Below, piece by piece: positions 51,935 to 59,523 of a DNA stretch of 64,000 bases. The stretch is from Mesorhizobium sp. (GTDB lineage Bacteria > Pseudomonadota > Alphaproteobacteria > Rhizobiales > Rhizobiaceae): contig JAIPUZ010000126.1 of the NCBI GenBank assembly GCA_022833215.1, forward strand, positions 1-64,000, in the 5' to 3' direction. The notes under the pieces were generated by a model. It had not been told where the DNA came from. It did not search any database and saw only the letters and a list, made by a program, of their open reading frames with translations. Positions within the stretch are counted from its first letter, which is position 1. Every line of letters begins with the position of its first letter. The translations under genes were made by a program, and so were the position numbers.

Positions 51935-53731
51935 TCACGCTTTCTTCGCGCGGGCCTTGCGGTGACGGGCGATTTCCATCGTCAGATAGAAAAGGACGGT
52001 CAGGCCGATCAGAATGCTGGAAACGGCCGCGATAGTGGGGGTGATGTCTTCGCGCACACCGGACCACATCTTGACAGGCAGCGTCGTAGTGTTGGCCCCG
52101 CTGATGAACAGCGATAGGACCACCTCGTCAAAGGAATGCAGGAAGGCGAAGAAGCCTGCAACGATCAGCGTGGGCCGGATCAGCGGCAGCACGATCAGGC
52201 GGATAGCCGTGGGCCGGGAGGCACCAAGGCTGGCTGCCGCCTGTTCCAGACGCCGGTCCTGCGATTGCAGGCTGGAGGCCGCGATCAGCGCCACTAGTGG
52301 CGTCGCGCCGATGCTGTGGGCCAGAACAAGTCCGAGTGAGGTGTTGACGAGGCGCAGATCTGCAAACAGGAAGTAGAGCGCGACGGAACTGACGATGGTC
52401 GGCACGATCATCGGCGCCAGAAGCAGTTGATAACCGATCCGACGCAGGCGGGCGCTGCCTCGCACCAACGCCATGGCAGCTGCCGTACCGATGGTCAGAC
52501 TGACAAATGCGGTGCCTATCCCGACCACAATGCTTTGCACGGTGGCCGATACCCAGGAGGAACTGGTGAAATAGGCCTCGTACCATTGAAGCGAGAATCC
52601 CGGTGGCGGAAAATCCAGAAAGCGCGAGGAACTGAACGAAATCGGTACGATGATCAGGATCGGGCTGAGCAGGAAGATTGTGACAAGGACCCCGGTGCCG
52701 GAGATAAGAATGCGGCTGACGTGCAGGTGCTGCCAGAGCGCCGACAGAACGCGCGGAACGAGCCGGCCCGCCAAACGCATCACCTTGGTCACGGCGTCGA
52801 TAAAATGGATGTACGTGTTGGTGGAGCGGGCCTTCTTGGCGACGCGCTTCGCTGCGCCGGCCTGTGAGCCCAGCAGATCCTCGGTGCCTACAAGGCGGTT
52901 AGACAGGGTATAGAGCGCCAGCGTGATCACCAGTAGCACGGTTGCGGCCGCCGCTGCCAACGGCCAGTTCAAACTGCCATTGACGTGGGAGTCGATCAGC
53001 ATTGGCAAGGTGGTGTCGCCGGGTCCGCCCAGAAGCGCCGGTGTGATGTAGAAGCCGAGCGCAAAAACAAATACCAGCAGGCCCGCCGCCACCACGCCGG
53101 GCGCACTGAGCGGGAAGAAGATCCGCCAGAACGTCTGTGCTCCCGGCGCGCCCAGAGAGGAAGACGCGCGCAACAGGCTGTGAGGAATACCCCGCATCAC
53201 GCTGGCCAAAATCATGACCGTGTAGGGCAGCAGAATATAGATCATCGCAATGAACACGCTGAACTGATTATAGATCAGGTTCAGCGGCCGTTCTGTCAGT
53301 CCGACTGCCATGAGAAGCTGGTTAATCAGGCCGAACCGGCCCAGCAGGACCATCCAAGCATAAGTTCGCACCAGGTAGCTGGTAAAAAACGGTACGACTA
53401 CGGCAAACAGTAGCAACGCCGCGATCCATGGACGGGCCGAGATGATCAGGTAGGCAAAGGGATAGCCAAGCACCAGACAGATGCCGGTGACGACGGTGGC
53501 GAGAACGAAGGTCCTGCCCAGAATGACCCAGTTTGCCCAGTTGCTCAGGAATTCCTGATAGTGGACAATTGTCGGCTCGGGATTGAGGAAACTCATGGAG
53601 AGCAATCCGAGCAACGGAATGAAGAACGCGAAGCCGAGCAGGACAACTGCCGGGCCAAGGAGAAAGGCGACTTCGCGCCCCTCAGCCGTTTTCAGGTTGG
53701 TCAATCCGGTCATTCTGAGCAGGCCTCGCAT
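51935..53731 (-). CDS. Fused double permease of a polyamine-type ABC importer
   Basis: The 598-residue protein joins two permease halves. Half one has the EAA-type loop ASSLGAPGAQTFWRIFFPLS near residue 210. Half two starts near 340 (VLVTIFLLSPILIIVPISFS) and has AASLGASRPTAIRLIVLPLI near 510. Each half has about six hydrophobic segments. These match PotB and PotC of spermidine/putrescine systems joined head to tail. It lies between the binding-protein gene and the M24 gene in one transcription unit. Confidence 0.85.
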   Translation of the reverse strand: MRGLLRMTGLTNLKTAEGREVAFLLGPAVVLLGFAFFIPLLGLLSMSFLNPEPTIVHYQEFLSNWANWVILGRTFVLATVVTGICLVLGYPFAYLIISARPWIAALLLFAVVVPFFTSYLVRTYAWMVLLGRFGLINQLLMAVGLTERPLNLIYNQFSVFIAMIYILLPYTVMILASVMRGIPHSLLRASSSLGAPGAQTFWRIFFPLSAPGVVAAGLLVFVFALGFYITPALLGGPGDTTLPMLIDSHVNGSLNWPLAAAAATVLLVITLALYTLSNRLVGTEDLLGSQAGAAKRVAKKARSTNTYIHFIDAVTKVMRLAGRLVPRVLSALWQHLHVSRILISGTGVLVTIFLLSPILIIVPISFSSSRFLDFPPPGFSLQWYEAYFTSSSWVSATVQSIVVGIGTAFVSLTIGTAAAMALVRGSARLRRIGYQLLLAPMIVPTIVSSVALYFLFADLRLVNTSLGLVLAHSIGATPLVALIAASSLQSQDRRLEQAAASLGASRPTAIRLIVLPLIRPTLIVAGFFAFLHSFDEVVLSLFISGANTTTLPVKMWSGVREDITPTIAAVSSILIGLTVLFYLTMEIARHRKARAKKA

Positions 53732-53732
53732 T

Positions 53733-54833
53733 TTAGCTGGCCACCCAGGCGAGCCAGCGATCGATCAGGATTTCCGAGTTTGTCTTGCCCGAGTCGGTCA
53801 TTGCGGCCCAGAACTGGAGGTCACGGAAGAACTGCTTGTCGAGATTCTGCGGGGCCGTCGGTAGTGCGCTGGCCGCATCGGCGCCCATCAGATCAATGGC
53901 CGCGCTGTTCAAGGGGCCATAGAAGAGGATGCTGTTCAGGCGCGCCTGCGCTTCTGCCGTCGAGGAGTAGGCGGCGAACTTCATGGCCTCTTCGCGCCTG
54001 CGGGCGCCCTTCGGCACGACCCAGTAGTTCGGGCTGATTTCGCCGCCCGACCAAGTATAGTCGATGCCCGCGCCCTGTTCGCGCAGAAGGTGAACCCGGC
54101 CATTGAAAGCCGAGGACATCGAGACCTGCCGGTCGGACAGCATCTGCCCGGGTTCTGCACCGACACTCCAAAACTTGGAGATGTGCGGCTTGATCGTGTT
54201 CAGAGAGTTGAAGGCCTTGTCGAAGTCGATTGGATACAGGTCCTCTTTCGCGACGCCGGCCGCCAGGAGGGCGAATTCGATCGTGGTCGGATCGCCGGCC
54301 GCCGAGGCGCGAAGCGACCGGGGACCGGGGAACGTGTCTGCGTCCCAGAACTCTTCCCAACTGTCCGGGCGCGCCTTGTCCGCAGGATATTCGAAGGTCG
54401 AGAAGGACATAACGGTGCTGAACGCGTAGGAGCCGACACCGTATTTTTGCTTTGCTTCAGGCAGAAGCCCATCGAGGGTTGCGCTGTCGAAATGATCATA
54501 GTCGATCTCCTCGACATAGTCGGCCGCATCCGGACGGAAGGGAGGCGTCGTGATCTCGGCCAGATCCCATTCCACGTTGCCGCTGCTCACCTGTGCCCGC
54601 ATCATCGCTTCGTCGGCTGGCGAGACGTAGGTGACGCCGATGCCAGTTTCTTTCTGGAACGGCTCGATGACCGCCTTGCGGAAGGCTTCCTCGTAGGAAC
54701 CGCCCCCCGATGCGACAACAAGCGATCTTGACTGAGCCCGCACGATCGATGGCGCCGCAAGTGTCATCACGGCGGCACCGCCAAGTCCGGCCAGCACGTG
54801 GCGGCGGGTTGGCAGGATGAGTTTATTGGTCAT
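53733..54833 (-). CDS. Tat-exported solute-binding protein (PotD-like)
   Basis: The N-terminus LPTRRHVLAGLGGAAVMTL with AAPSIVRAQS is a twin-arginine-type signal peptide cut after the AQS region. The mature part begins RSLVVASGGGSYEEAFRKAV, typical of polyamine/thiamine-type binding proteins. Later segments include NVEWDLAEITTP and GYFKLA-like folds ending ILIDRWLAWVAS. ATG 54833 was chosen for its GGGAGC site and complete signal. It follows the ATPase gene, with an intercistronic hairpin between them. Confidence 0.85.
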   Translation of the reverse strand: MTNKLILPTRRHVLAGLGGAAVMTLAAPSIVRAQSRSLVVASGGGSYEEAFRKAVIEPFQKETGIGVTYVSPADEAMMRAQVSSGNVEWDLAEITTPPFRPDAADYVEEIDYDHFDSATLDGLLPEAKQKYGVGSYAFSTVMSFSTFEYPADKARPDSWEEFWDADTFPGPRSLRASAAGDPTTIEFALLAAGVAKEDLYPIDFDKAFNSLNTIKPHISKFWSVGAEPGQMLSDRQVSMSSAFNGRVHLLREQGAGIDYTWSGGEISPNYWVVPKGARRREEAMKFAAYSSTAEAQARLNSILFYGPLNSAAIDLMGADAASALPTAPQNLDKQFFRDLQFWAAMTDSGKTNSEILIDRWLAWVAS

Positions 54834-54902
54834 TTCTTGCTCCCATTTTTGATAAGATGGCCTTCGGATGTGGCGCCTCCGTGTGAATGCGCCTTCGGCA
54901 TC

Positions 54903-54929
54903 TGCCCCGCGCAATTATCGCGCAGGGCA
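54903..54929 (-). promoter_or_regulatory. Intercistronic hairpin between ATPase and binding-protein genes
   Basis: TGCCC-C-GCGC and GCGC-A-GGGCA pair around an AATTATC loop with one mismatch. It lies 5 bases past the ATPase stop and ~70 bases before the binding-protein start. Such hairpins often stabilise messages and give differential expression of importer subunits. Confidence 0.45.
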
Positions 54930-54933
54930 AATT

Positions 54934-56022
54934 TCATTCGGGGATCACCCGGCTATCCTTGATGCTCCAGCCGAGGGAAACGGTGTCCCCTTCTTTGAAC
55001 TTCGGGCTGTCGGCGTGGTAGAGAACCGAGGACGAAAGCGTCATCCCCGGCGCGGCCTTGAGATACGTCCGGTATTTGATGAAGTTGCCCCAGTACATGA
55101 CGTCGTCGATGACGGCTTCGACCACGTTGTCGGCCGTGTTTTTCTCGGTCACCGGAAAGATCTTCTCAGGCCGGACCATCAGGGTCACCGCCGCCGTCTT
55201 CCCCAACACCTGCGACGGGAGCCGGCTTTTCAGAGCAATCCCGCCGACATCGAGGCGGCAGACATCCCCCTCCTGTCCTGTCAGCGCCGCGTCTAGAAAG
55301 TTCGATTCGCCGATAAAACTGGCTACGAACTTCGTCCGCGGGTCTTCGTAGATTTCTTCAGGCGTGCCCATCTGAGCGATCACGCCATCGTTCATCACCA
55401 TGATCCGATCGGACATGGTCAGCGCTTCGCTTTGGTCGTGGGTTACGAAAATTACCGTCGTGCCAAGCGACTTTTGGATCCTCTTAAGCTCGATTTGCAT
55501 GTATTCGCGCAGTTGCTTGTCCAGCGCGCCAAGCGGCTCGTCCATCAGGATGACGCCAGGTTTGAATACCAGAGACCGCGCCAGCGCGACCCGCTGCTGC
55601 TGCCCGCCCGAAAGCTCGTGCGGCATCCTGGTTTCGTATCCGCCCAACTGGACCAACTCCAGTGCATCAAGCACGCTCGACCGGATTTCTGCCTCGGCCA
55701 ACGCGCGCATTTTTAGCGGAAAGGCGACGTTCTCGAACACTGACAGGTGCGGGAAGAGCGCATAGCTCTGGAAGACCACGCCGATGTTTCGCTTGTGGAC
55801 GGGCAGGTTGGTGATGTTCGTATCCCCGACGAAAACATCGCCGCTTGTGGGCGTTTCGAAGCCCGCGATCATCATCAACGTGGTCGTCTTGCCCGACCCG
55901 CTCGGCCCCAGAAACGAGACGAATTCCCCGGGTTCGATACCAACGGATACATCTCGCACGGCCTCGAACTGGCCGTAGCGTTTGCCAAGCCGTACCAGGC
56001 GAAGCGATTCCCCTCTGGGCAT
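54934..56022 (-). CDS. ABC-importer ATPase (PotA-like)
   Basis: The 362-residue ATPase has Walker A GPSGSGKTTT, the Q-loop VVFQSYALFPHLSVFENVAF, signature LSGGQQQRVALARSL, Walker B VILMDEP and switch His in VIFVTHDQSEAL. A C-terminal TOBE domain with VMLMVRPEKIF-type strands follows. It matches PotA/UgpC-type subunits. ATG 56022 is chosen for GGAG at proper distance. It is the first gene of the importer/catabolic operon and is divergent from the IclR gene. Confidence 0.88.
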   Translation of the reverse strand: MPRGESLRLVRLGKRYGQFEAVRDVSVGIEPGEFVSFLGPSGSGKTTTLMMIAGFETPTSGDVFVGDTNITNLPVHKRNIGVVFQSYALFPHLSVFENVAFPLKMRALAEAEIRSSVLDALELVQLGGYETRMPHELSGGQQQRVALARSLVFKPGVILMDEPLGALDKQLREYMQIELKRIQKSLGTTVIFVTHDQSEALTMSDRIMVMNDGVIAQMGTPEEIYEDPRTKFVASFIGESNFLDAALTGQEGDVCRLDVGGIALKSRLPSQVLGKTAAVTLMVRPEKIFPVTEKNTADNVVEAVIDDVMYWGNFIKYRTYLKAAPGMTLSSSVLYHADSPKFKEGDTVSLGWSIKDSRVIPE

Positions 56023-56054
56023 GTTATTCTCCAGAACTTTCGGCTGCGCAAAGT

Positions 56055-56081
56055 GTTGCATATAGCGCAACTATGTTGCAA
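56055..56081. promoter_or_regulatory. IclR-type operator in the importer/iclR divergent promoter
   Basis: GTTGC-ATATAGC-GCAAC (56055-56071) is a perfect 5-bp palindrome, followed by another GTTGCAA (56075-56081). Such short GTTGC half sites in an AT-rich divergent region fit an IclR regulator acting on both promoters. Confidence 0.6.
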
Positions 56082-56126
56082 TACAATGAGAGTCGAATGT
56101 CTCCCTGTCAAGCAGAGGTGTGAAAA

Positions 56127-56912
56127 ATGGTGAAAAACGCAGCCCCCGCAGATTTGAGCTCGAAAGCACTGCAGGGGCCCTCAAGCCTTCAAAGGGCGCT
56201 TGATCTGCTCAAAACTGTGGCGGCCAGCGAAAGCCCCGTTGGGGTCAACGAACTCAGTCGGCGCATGGGGCAGCATGTCAGTTCGGTGTCGCGCACCCTC
56301 GCAACCTTGGAACGCAACGGCTTCGTCAGCCGCGACACTGATACCGGGCGGTTCACGCTTGGGCTCGAACTAGTCTCGCTCGCACGTAAACACCTCAACG
56401 ACCTTGATATTTTGAGGCTTTCCCGCCCGTATCTGGAACAACTCGCGGAAGATAGCCGGGAGACTAGCTCTCTCAGCCTTTGGAATGGAAAAGGCGCAAT
56501 CAACGTCGAACAGGTGCTTGGGCCTGGGTCGATCAAGCACATCGCAGTGCCAGGTCGGTTCAATCCACCGCACTGCACCGCGACAGGAAGAGCGATTCTG
56601 GCCTGCCTCCCCTCTGACACCGTTGCCGAAATTGTGGGCGACTCTTTGGAAAGGTTCACCGCACATACCATCACCGATCATGACGCCTTAAGGAGGGAAC
56701 TGACTTCTATAGCAGAAAAGGGCTATTGCGTGAGCATCTCCGAGTTCATCTCTGAAGTCGCCTCGATCGCGGCTGCCGTTTTGGACCGGAAGCAGCGCCC
56801 TGTCGCCGCCATTGCCGTCAGCATGCCGGCCTTTCACTTTAATGCCGAAATAGAAGCCAGACTGGCGCCTATGATCGTTGCGGCGGCACGAGAGATGTCG
56901 GCGAAGTTGTGA
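56127..56912 (+). CDS. IclR-family transcriptional regulator
   Basis: The 261-residue protein has a winged HTH (LQRALDLLKTVAASESPVGV and HVSSVSRTLATLERNGFVSR). An IclR effector domain follows, with RSIKHIAVPGRFNPPHCTAT-like residues GRAILACLPSDTV and GYCVSISEFISEVASIAAAV. It should repress or activate the divergent importer operon in response to its substrate or a metabolite. The 3' end overlaps the convergent GlxA-type gene by 44 bases, so both transcripts may interfere. Confidence 0.87.
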   Translation: MVKNAAPADLSSKALQGPSSLQRALDLLKTVAASESPVGVNELSRRMGQHVSSVSRTLATLERNGFVSRDTDTGRFTLGLELVSLARKHLNDLDILRLSRPYLEQLAEDSRETSSLSLWNGKGAINVEQVLGPGSIKHIAVPGRFNPPHCTATGRAILACLPSDTVAEIVGDSLERFTAHTITDHDALRRELTSIAEKGYCVSISEFISEVASIAAAVLDRKQRPVAAIAVSMPAFHFNAEIEARLAPMIVAAAREMSAKL

Positions 56913-57855
56913 CGGTGCGCTCGGCCAGTCGGAACGCACCTGGGGTCAGGCCAACCCGTTCGGTGAACCGCGTCGTGAAATGGGCCTGATTCGGAAACCC
57001 TGACATTTGAGCGACCTCACCGATTGGTAGCAGGGTACTGCGCAATAGAGCCCGGGCAGTGTCAAGGCGAATCCGCCGATACGTCTCCATCACAGAAATG
57101 CCGAGAGATTTTGAAAACTGTCTCTGCATCTGCCGAACGGACAGGCCCGACAGCACAGCGAGCTGTGCAATGGTCAGCGGGTCAGCGATATGCGTCTCCA
57201 TCAGCTCGATCGCCGCGTGAACCGCTGCGGGAAGCATGCCGAAGCGCGCAGTGATGCTGCTCTGCTGCGGTGCGTCAGGCTGCCGAACCTCGGCCTGGAT
57301 GAACCAGTCGCTGATCCGCTGGGCAAATTGCGTGCCGTGGTCGCGGGAGATGATAGCGTGCATCATGTCCAGCGGGGCCGCACCGCCGGCACATGTGTAC
57401 CTGTCTCGGTCGATTAAATAGAGGCGCTGTTCCAGCAGGAGATTGGGAAAGACGCGACGCATTTGGTCGTAGTGATGCCAATGCACTGTGAACCGCCGTT
57501 TTTCCAGAAGCCCCGCATCGGCCAGAATCAGAGCCCCACCCGATATCCCACCGAGGGCCACCCCCGTCCTGTCCAGCTCCCGTAACCAGACTGACAATCG
57601 GGTATCGCGCGCGGCAAGCGGGTCGCCTCCGGCGATTACAAAAACAATGTCGAAGTCAAACCCGGCCGTAGCGATGTCCTGGGCCTCGCAGAAAAACCCG
57701 ACCGAAGAGCGCGACTGACCGCCGCCGAGAGACATCACCCGGATGTCATAGAGTTTCTGCGAAGCAAACAGATTTGCCGCACGCATCGGCTCCAACGCGG
57801 CTGCGGTCGACATCAGCGCATAGCCGTCCAGAAGGAAAAACCCGAATTTTTTCAT
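56869..57855 (-). CDS. GlxA-family AraC-type regulator (GbdR/SouR-like)
   Basis: The 328-residue protein has a DJ-1/PfpI-like N-terminus (KKFGFFLLDGYALMSTAAAL, VFVIAGGDPLA, GGISGGALILADAG). A C-terminal AraC domain follows (TIAQLAVLSGLSVRQMQRQF and PIGEVAQMSGFPNQAHFTTR). The nucleophile position of enzymatic DJ-1 relatives is replaced, as in regulators. This architecture belongs to GbdR/SouR, which activate glycine-betaine and sarcosine catabolism in Pseudomonas. It is divergent from the sox operon, which supports that role, although the substrate here is unproven. Confidence 0.85.
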   Translation of the reverse strand: MKKFGFFLLDGYALMSTAAALEPMRAANLFASQKLYDIRVMSLGGGQSRSSVGFFCEAQDIATAGFDFDIVFVIAGGDPLAARDTRLSVWLRELDRTGVALGGISGGALILADAGLLEKRRFTVHWHHYDQMRRVFPNLLLEQRLYLIDRDRYTCAGGAAPLDMMHAIISRDHGTQFAQRISDWFIQAEVRQPDAPQQSSITARFGMLPAAVHAAIELMETHIADPLTIAQLAVLSGLSVRQMQRQFSKSLGISVMETYRRIRLDTARALLRSTLLPIGEVAQMSGFPNQAHFTTRFTERVGLTPGAFRLAERTVTTSPTSLVPPQRS

Positions 57856-57971
57856 CTAAAGCCTCAAGCTTCGTTTCCTGATGTCCTTTTTAGAAAAGCA
57901 TATGACCTTACAGAGAAATACCATCAAACACGACGCCTGTAGTCTGACCACCAGACAAAGGAGCGGCGTGC

Positions 57972-59222
57972 ATGAAATTTTCCGGGTTGAGGGTATTCAC
58001 GGAGGCTCTGCGCGGCCACAAGGGCTGGAAGCCCCTGTGGCGCGATCCCGACCCACAGCCGGCCTACGACTACGTCATCGTCGGCGGCGGCGGGCACGGC
58101 CTGGCGACGGCCTACTACCTCGCCACGACCTTCAGGAAGGCGAAGGTCGCCGTGCTGGAGAAGGGCTGGCTGGGGTCGGGCAATATCGGCCGCAACACGA
58201 CCATCATCCGTTCCAACTATCTCCTGCCCGACAACGAACCGTTCTACGAATTCTCGATGAAGCTCTGGGAAGGGCTGGAGCAGGAATTCAATTTCAACGC
58301 GATGGTCAGCCAGCGCGGCATCGTCAACCTGATCCATACCGACGCGCAGCGCGACGCCTACCGGCGGCGCGGCAACGCCATGCTGCTGGCCGGCGCCGAC
58401 GCCGAACTGCTCGACCGCGAGCAGGTGCGGGTGATGATCCCGTTCCTAAACTTCGACAATGCCCGCTTCCCCATCAAGGGCGGCCTCCTCCAGCGCCGGG
58501 CCGGCACGGCGCGCCATGACGGCGTCGCCTGGGGCTATGCCCGCGGCGCCGACATGGTCGGCGTAGACCTGATCCAGAATTGCGAAGTCACCGGCTTTCG
58601 CATCGAGAACGGCCGCGTCAAGGGGCTGGAAACCACGCGCGGCCATATCGGCGCCGGCAAGGTCGGCGTCGCGGTGGCCGGCTCGACCGGCCGAGTGATG
58701 GCCGGGGCCGGCATGCGCCTGCCGATCGAGAGTCATGTGCTGCAAGCCTTCGTCTCGGAAGGGCTGAAGCCGACCATTCCGGGCGTCATCACCTTCGGCG
58801 CGGGGCATTTCTACGTCAGCCAGTCCGACAAGGGCGGCTTGGTGTTCGGCGGCGACATAGACGGCTACAATTCCTATGCCCAGCGCGGCAACCTGCCGGT
58901 CGTCGAGGACGTGGCCGAGGGCGGCATGGCGCTGATGCCGATGATCGGCCGCGCCCGCCTGCTGCGCATCTGGGGCGGCATCATGGACATGTCGATGGAT
59001 GGCTCGCCGATCATCGACCGCACGCCGGTCGACGGCCTCTATCTCAACGCCGGCTGGTGCTATGGCGGCTTCAAGGCGACGCCGGCCTCCGGCTACGCCT
59101 TCGCGCACCTGCTCGCCACCGACACGCCCCACGATACCGCCCGCGCCTACCGGCTGGACCGCTTCCAGCGCGGCTACGTCATCGACGAAAAGGGCGTTGG
59201 CGCCCAACCGAACCTGCATTGA
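57972..59222 (+). CDS. soxB: Sarcosine oxidase beta subunit family protein
   Basis: The 416-residue flavoprotein has a dinucleotide fold at DYVIVGGGGHGLATAYYLAT (residues ~33-52). The covalent-FMN His site of heterotetrameric sarcosine oxidase is RRAGTARHDGVAWGYARGAD, with His near 182. FAD-binding C-terminal segments (NAGWCYGGFKATPASGYAFA) are typical. It oxidatively demethylates N-methyl amino acids to give formaldehyde equivalents. ATG 57972 is preceded by AGGAG. It is the first gene of soxBDAG-folD-purU. Substrate may be sarcosine or a related N-methyl compound. Confidence 0.9.
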   Translation: MKFSGLRVFTEALRGHKGWKPLWRDPDPQPAYDYVIVGGGGHGLATAYYLATTFRKAKVAVLEKGWLGSGNIGRNTTIIRSNYLLPDNEPFYEFSMKLWEGLEQEFNFNAMVSQRGIVNLIHTDAQRDAYRRRGNAMLLAGADAELLDREQVRVMIPFLNFDNARFPIKGGLLQRRAGTARHDGVAWGYARGADMVGVDLIQNCEVTGFRIENGRVKGLETTRGHIGAGKVGVAVAGSTGRVMAGAGMRLPIESHVLQAFVSEGLKPTIPGVITFGAGHFYVSQSDKGGLVFGGDIDGYNSYAQRGNLPVVEDVAEGGMALMPMIGRARLLRIWGGIMDMSMDGSPIIDRTPVDGLYLNAGWCYGGFKATPASGYAFAHLLATDTPHDTARAYRLDRFQRGYVIDEKGVGAQPNLH

Positions 59223-59232
59223 GGCCGCACCG

Positions 59233-59523
59233 ATGCTGATCCCCCATCCTCTTCTCGGCCCGCGCGACGCGCAGGAATTCACGTATCTCGGCGACGCCGC
59301 GCTGCTGAACCGTCCCGACGGCATGGCCGCGGACGCGCAAGCCGCCTTCAACGATTATGTCTACCTGCGCGACAACCCGGCCGGCGTGCATCGGGAACTG
59401 TGGTTCCACGAGCAGGGCGACCGGAGCTGGGTGGTTGTCACGCGCAATACGGTGACGCATGAAATCCTCGGCGCGGAACTCGCGCGCGACGTGGCGCTCG
59501 CCGCCAAGGCAGGCGCCGCATGA
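59233..59523 (+). CDS. soxD: Sarcosine oxidase delta subunit family, lacking zinc-site cysteines
   Basis: The 96-residue protein matches SoxD in GPRDAQEFTYLGDAALLNRP and NDYVYLRDNPAGVHRELWFH. The zinc ligands of characterised SoxD, two Cys near the N-terminus and one before the WxxxxRDT segment, are absent: the start reads LIPHPLLGPRD and the later site is HEQGDRSW. The complex may form without zinc, or the site may bind differently. It lies 10 bases after soxB and overlaps soxA (ATGA). Confidence 0.85.
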   Translation: MLIPHPLLGPRDAQEFTYLGDAALLNRPDGMAADAQAAFNDYVYLRDNPAGVHRELWFHEQGDRSWVVVTRNTVTHEILGAELARDVALAAKAGAA

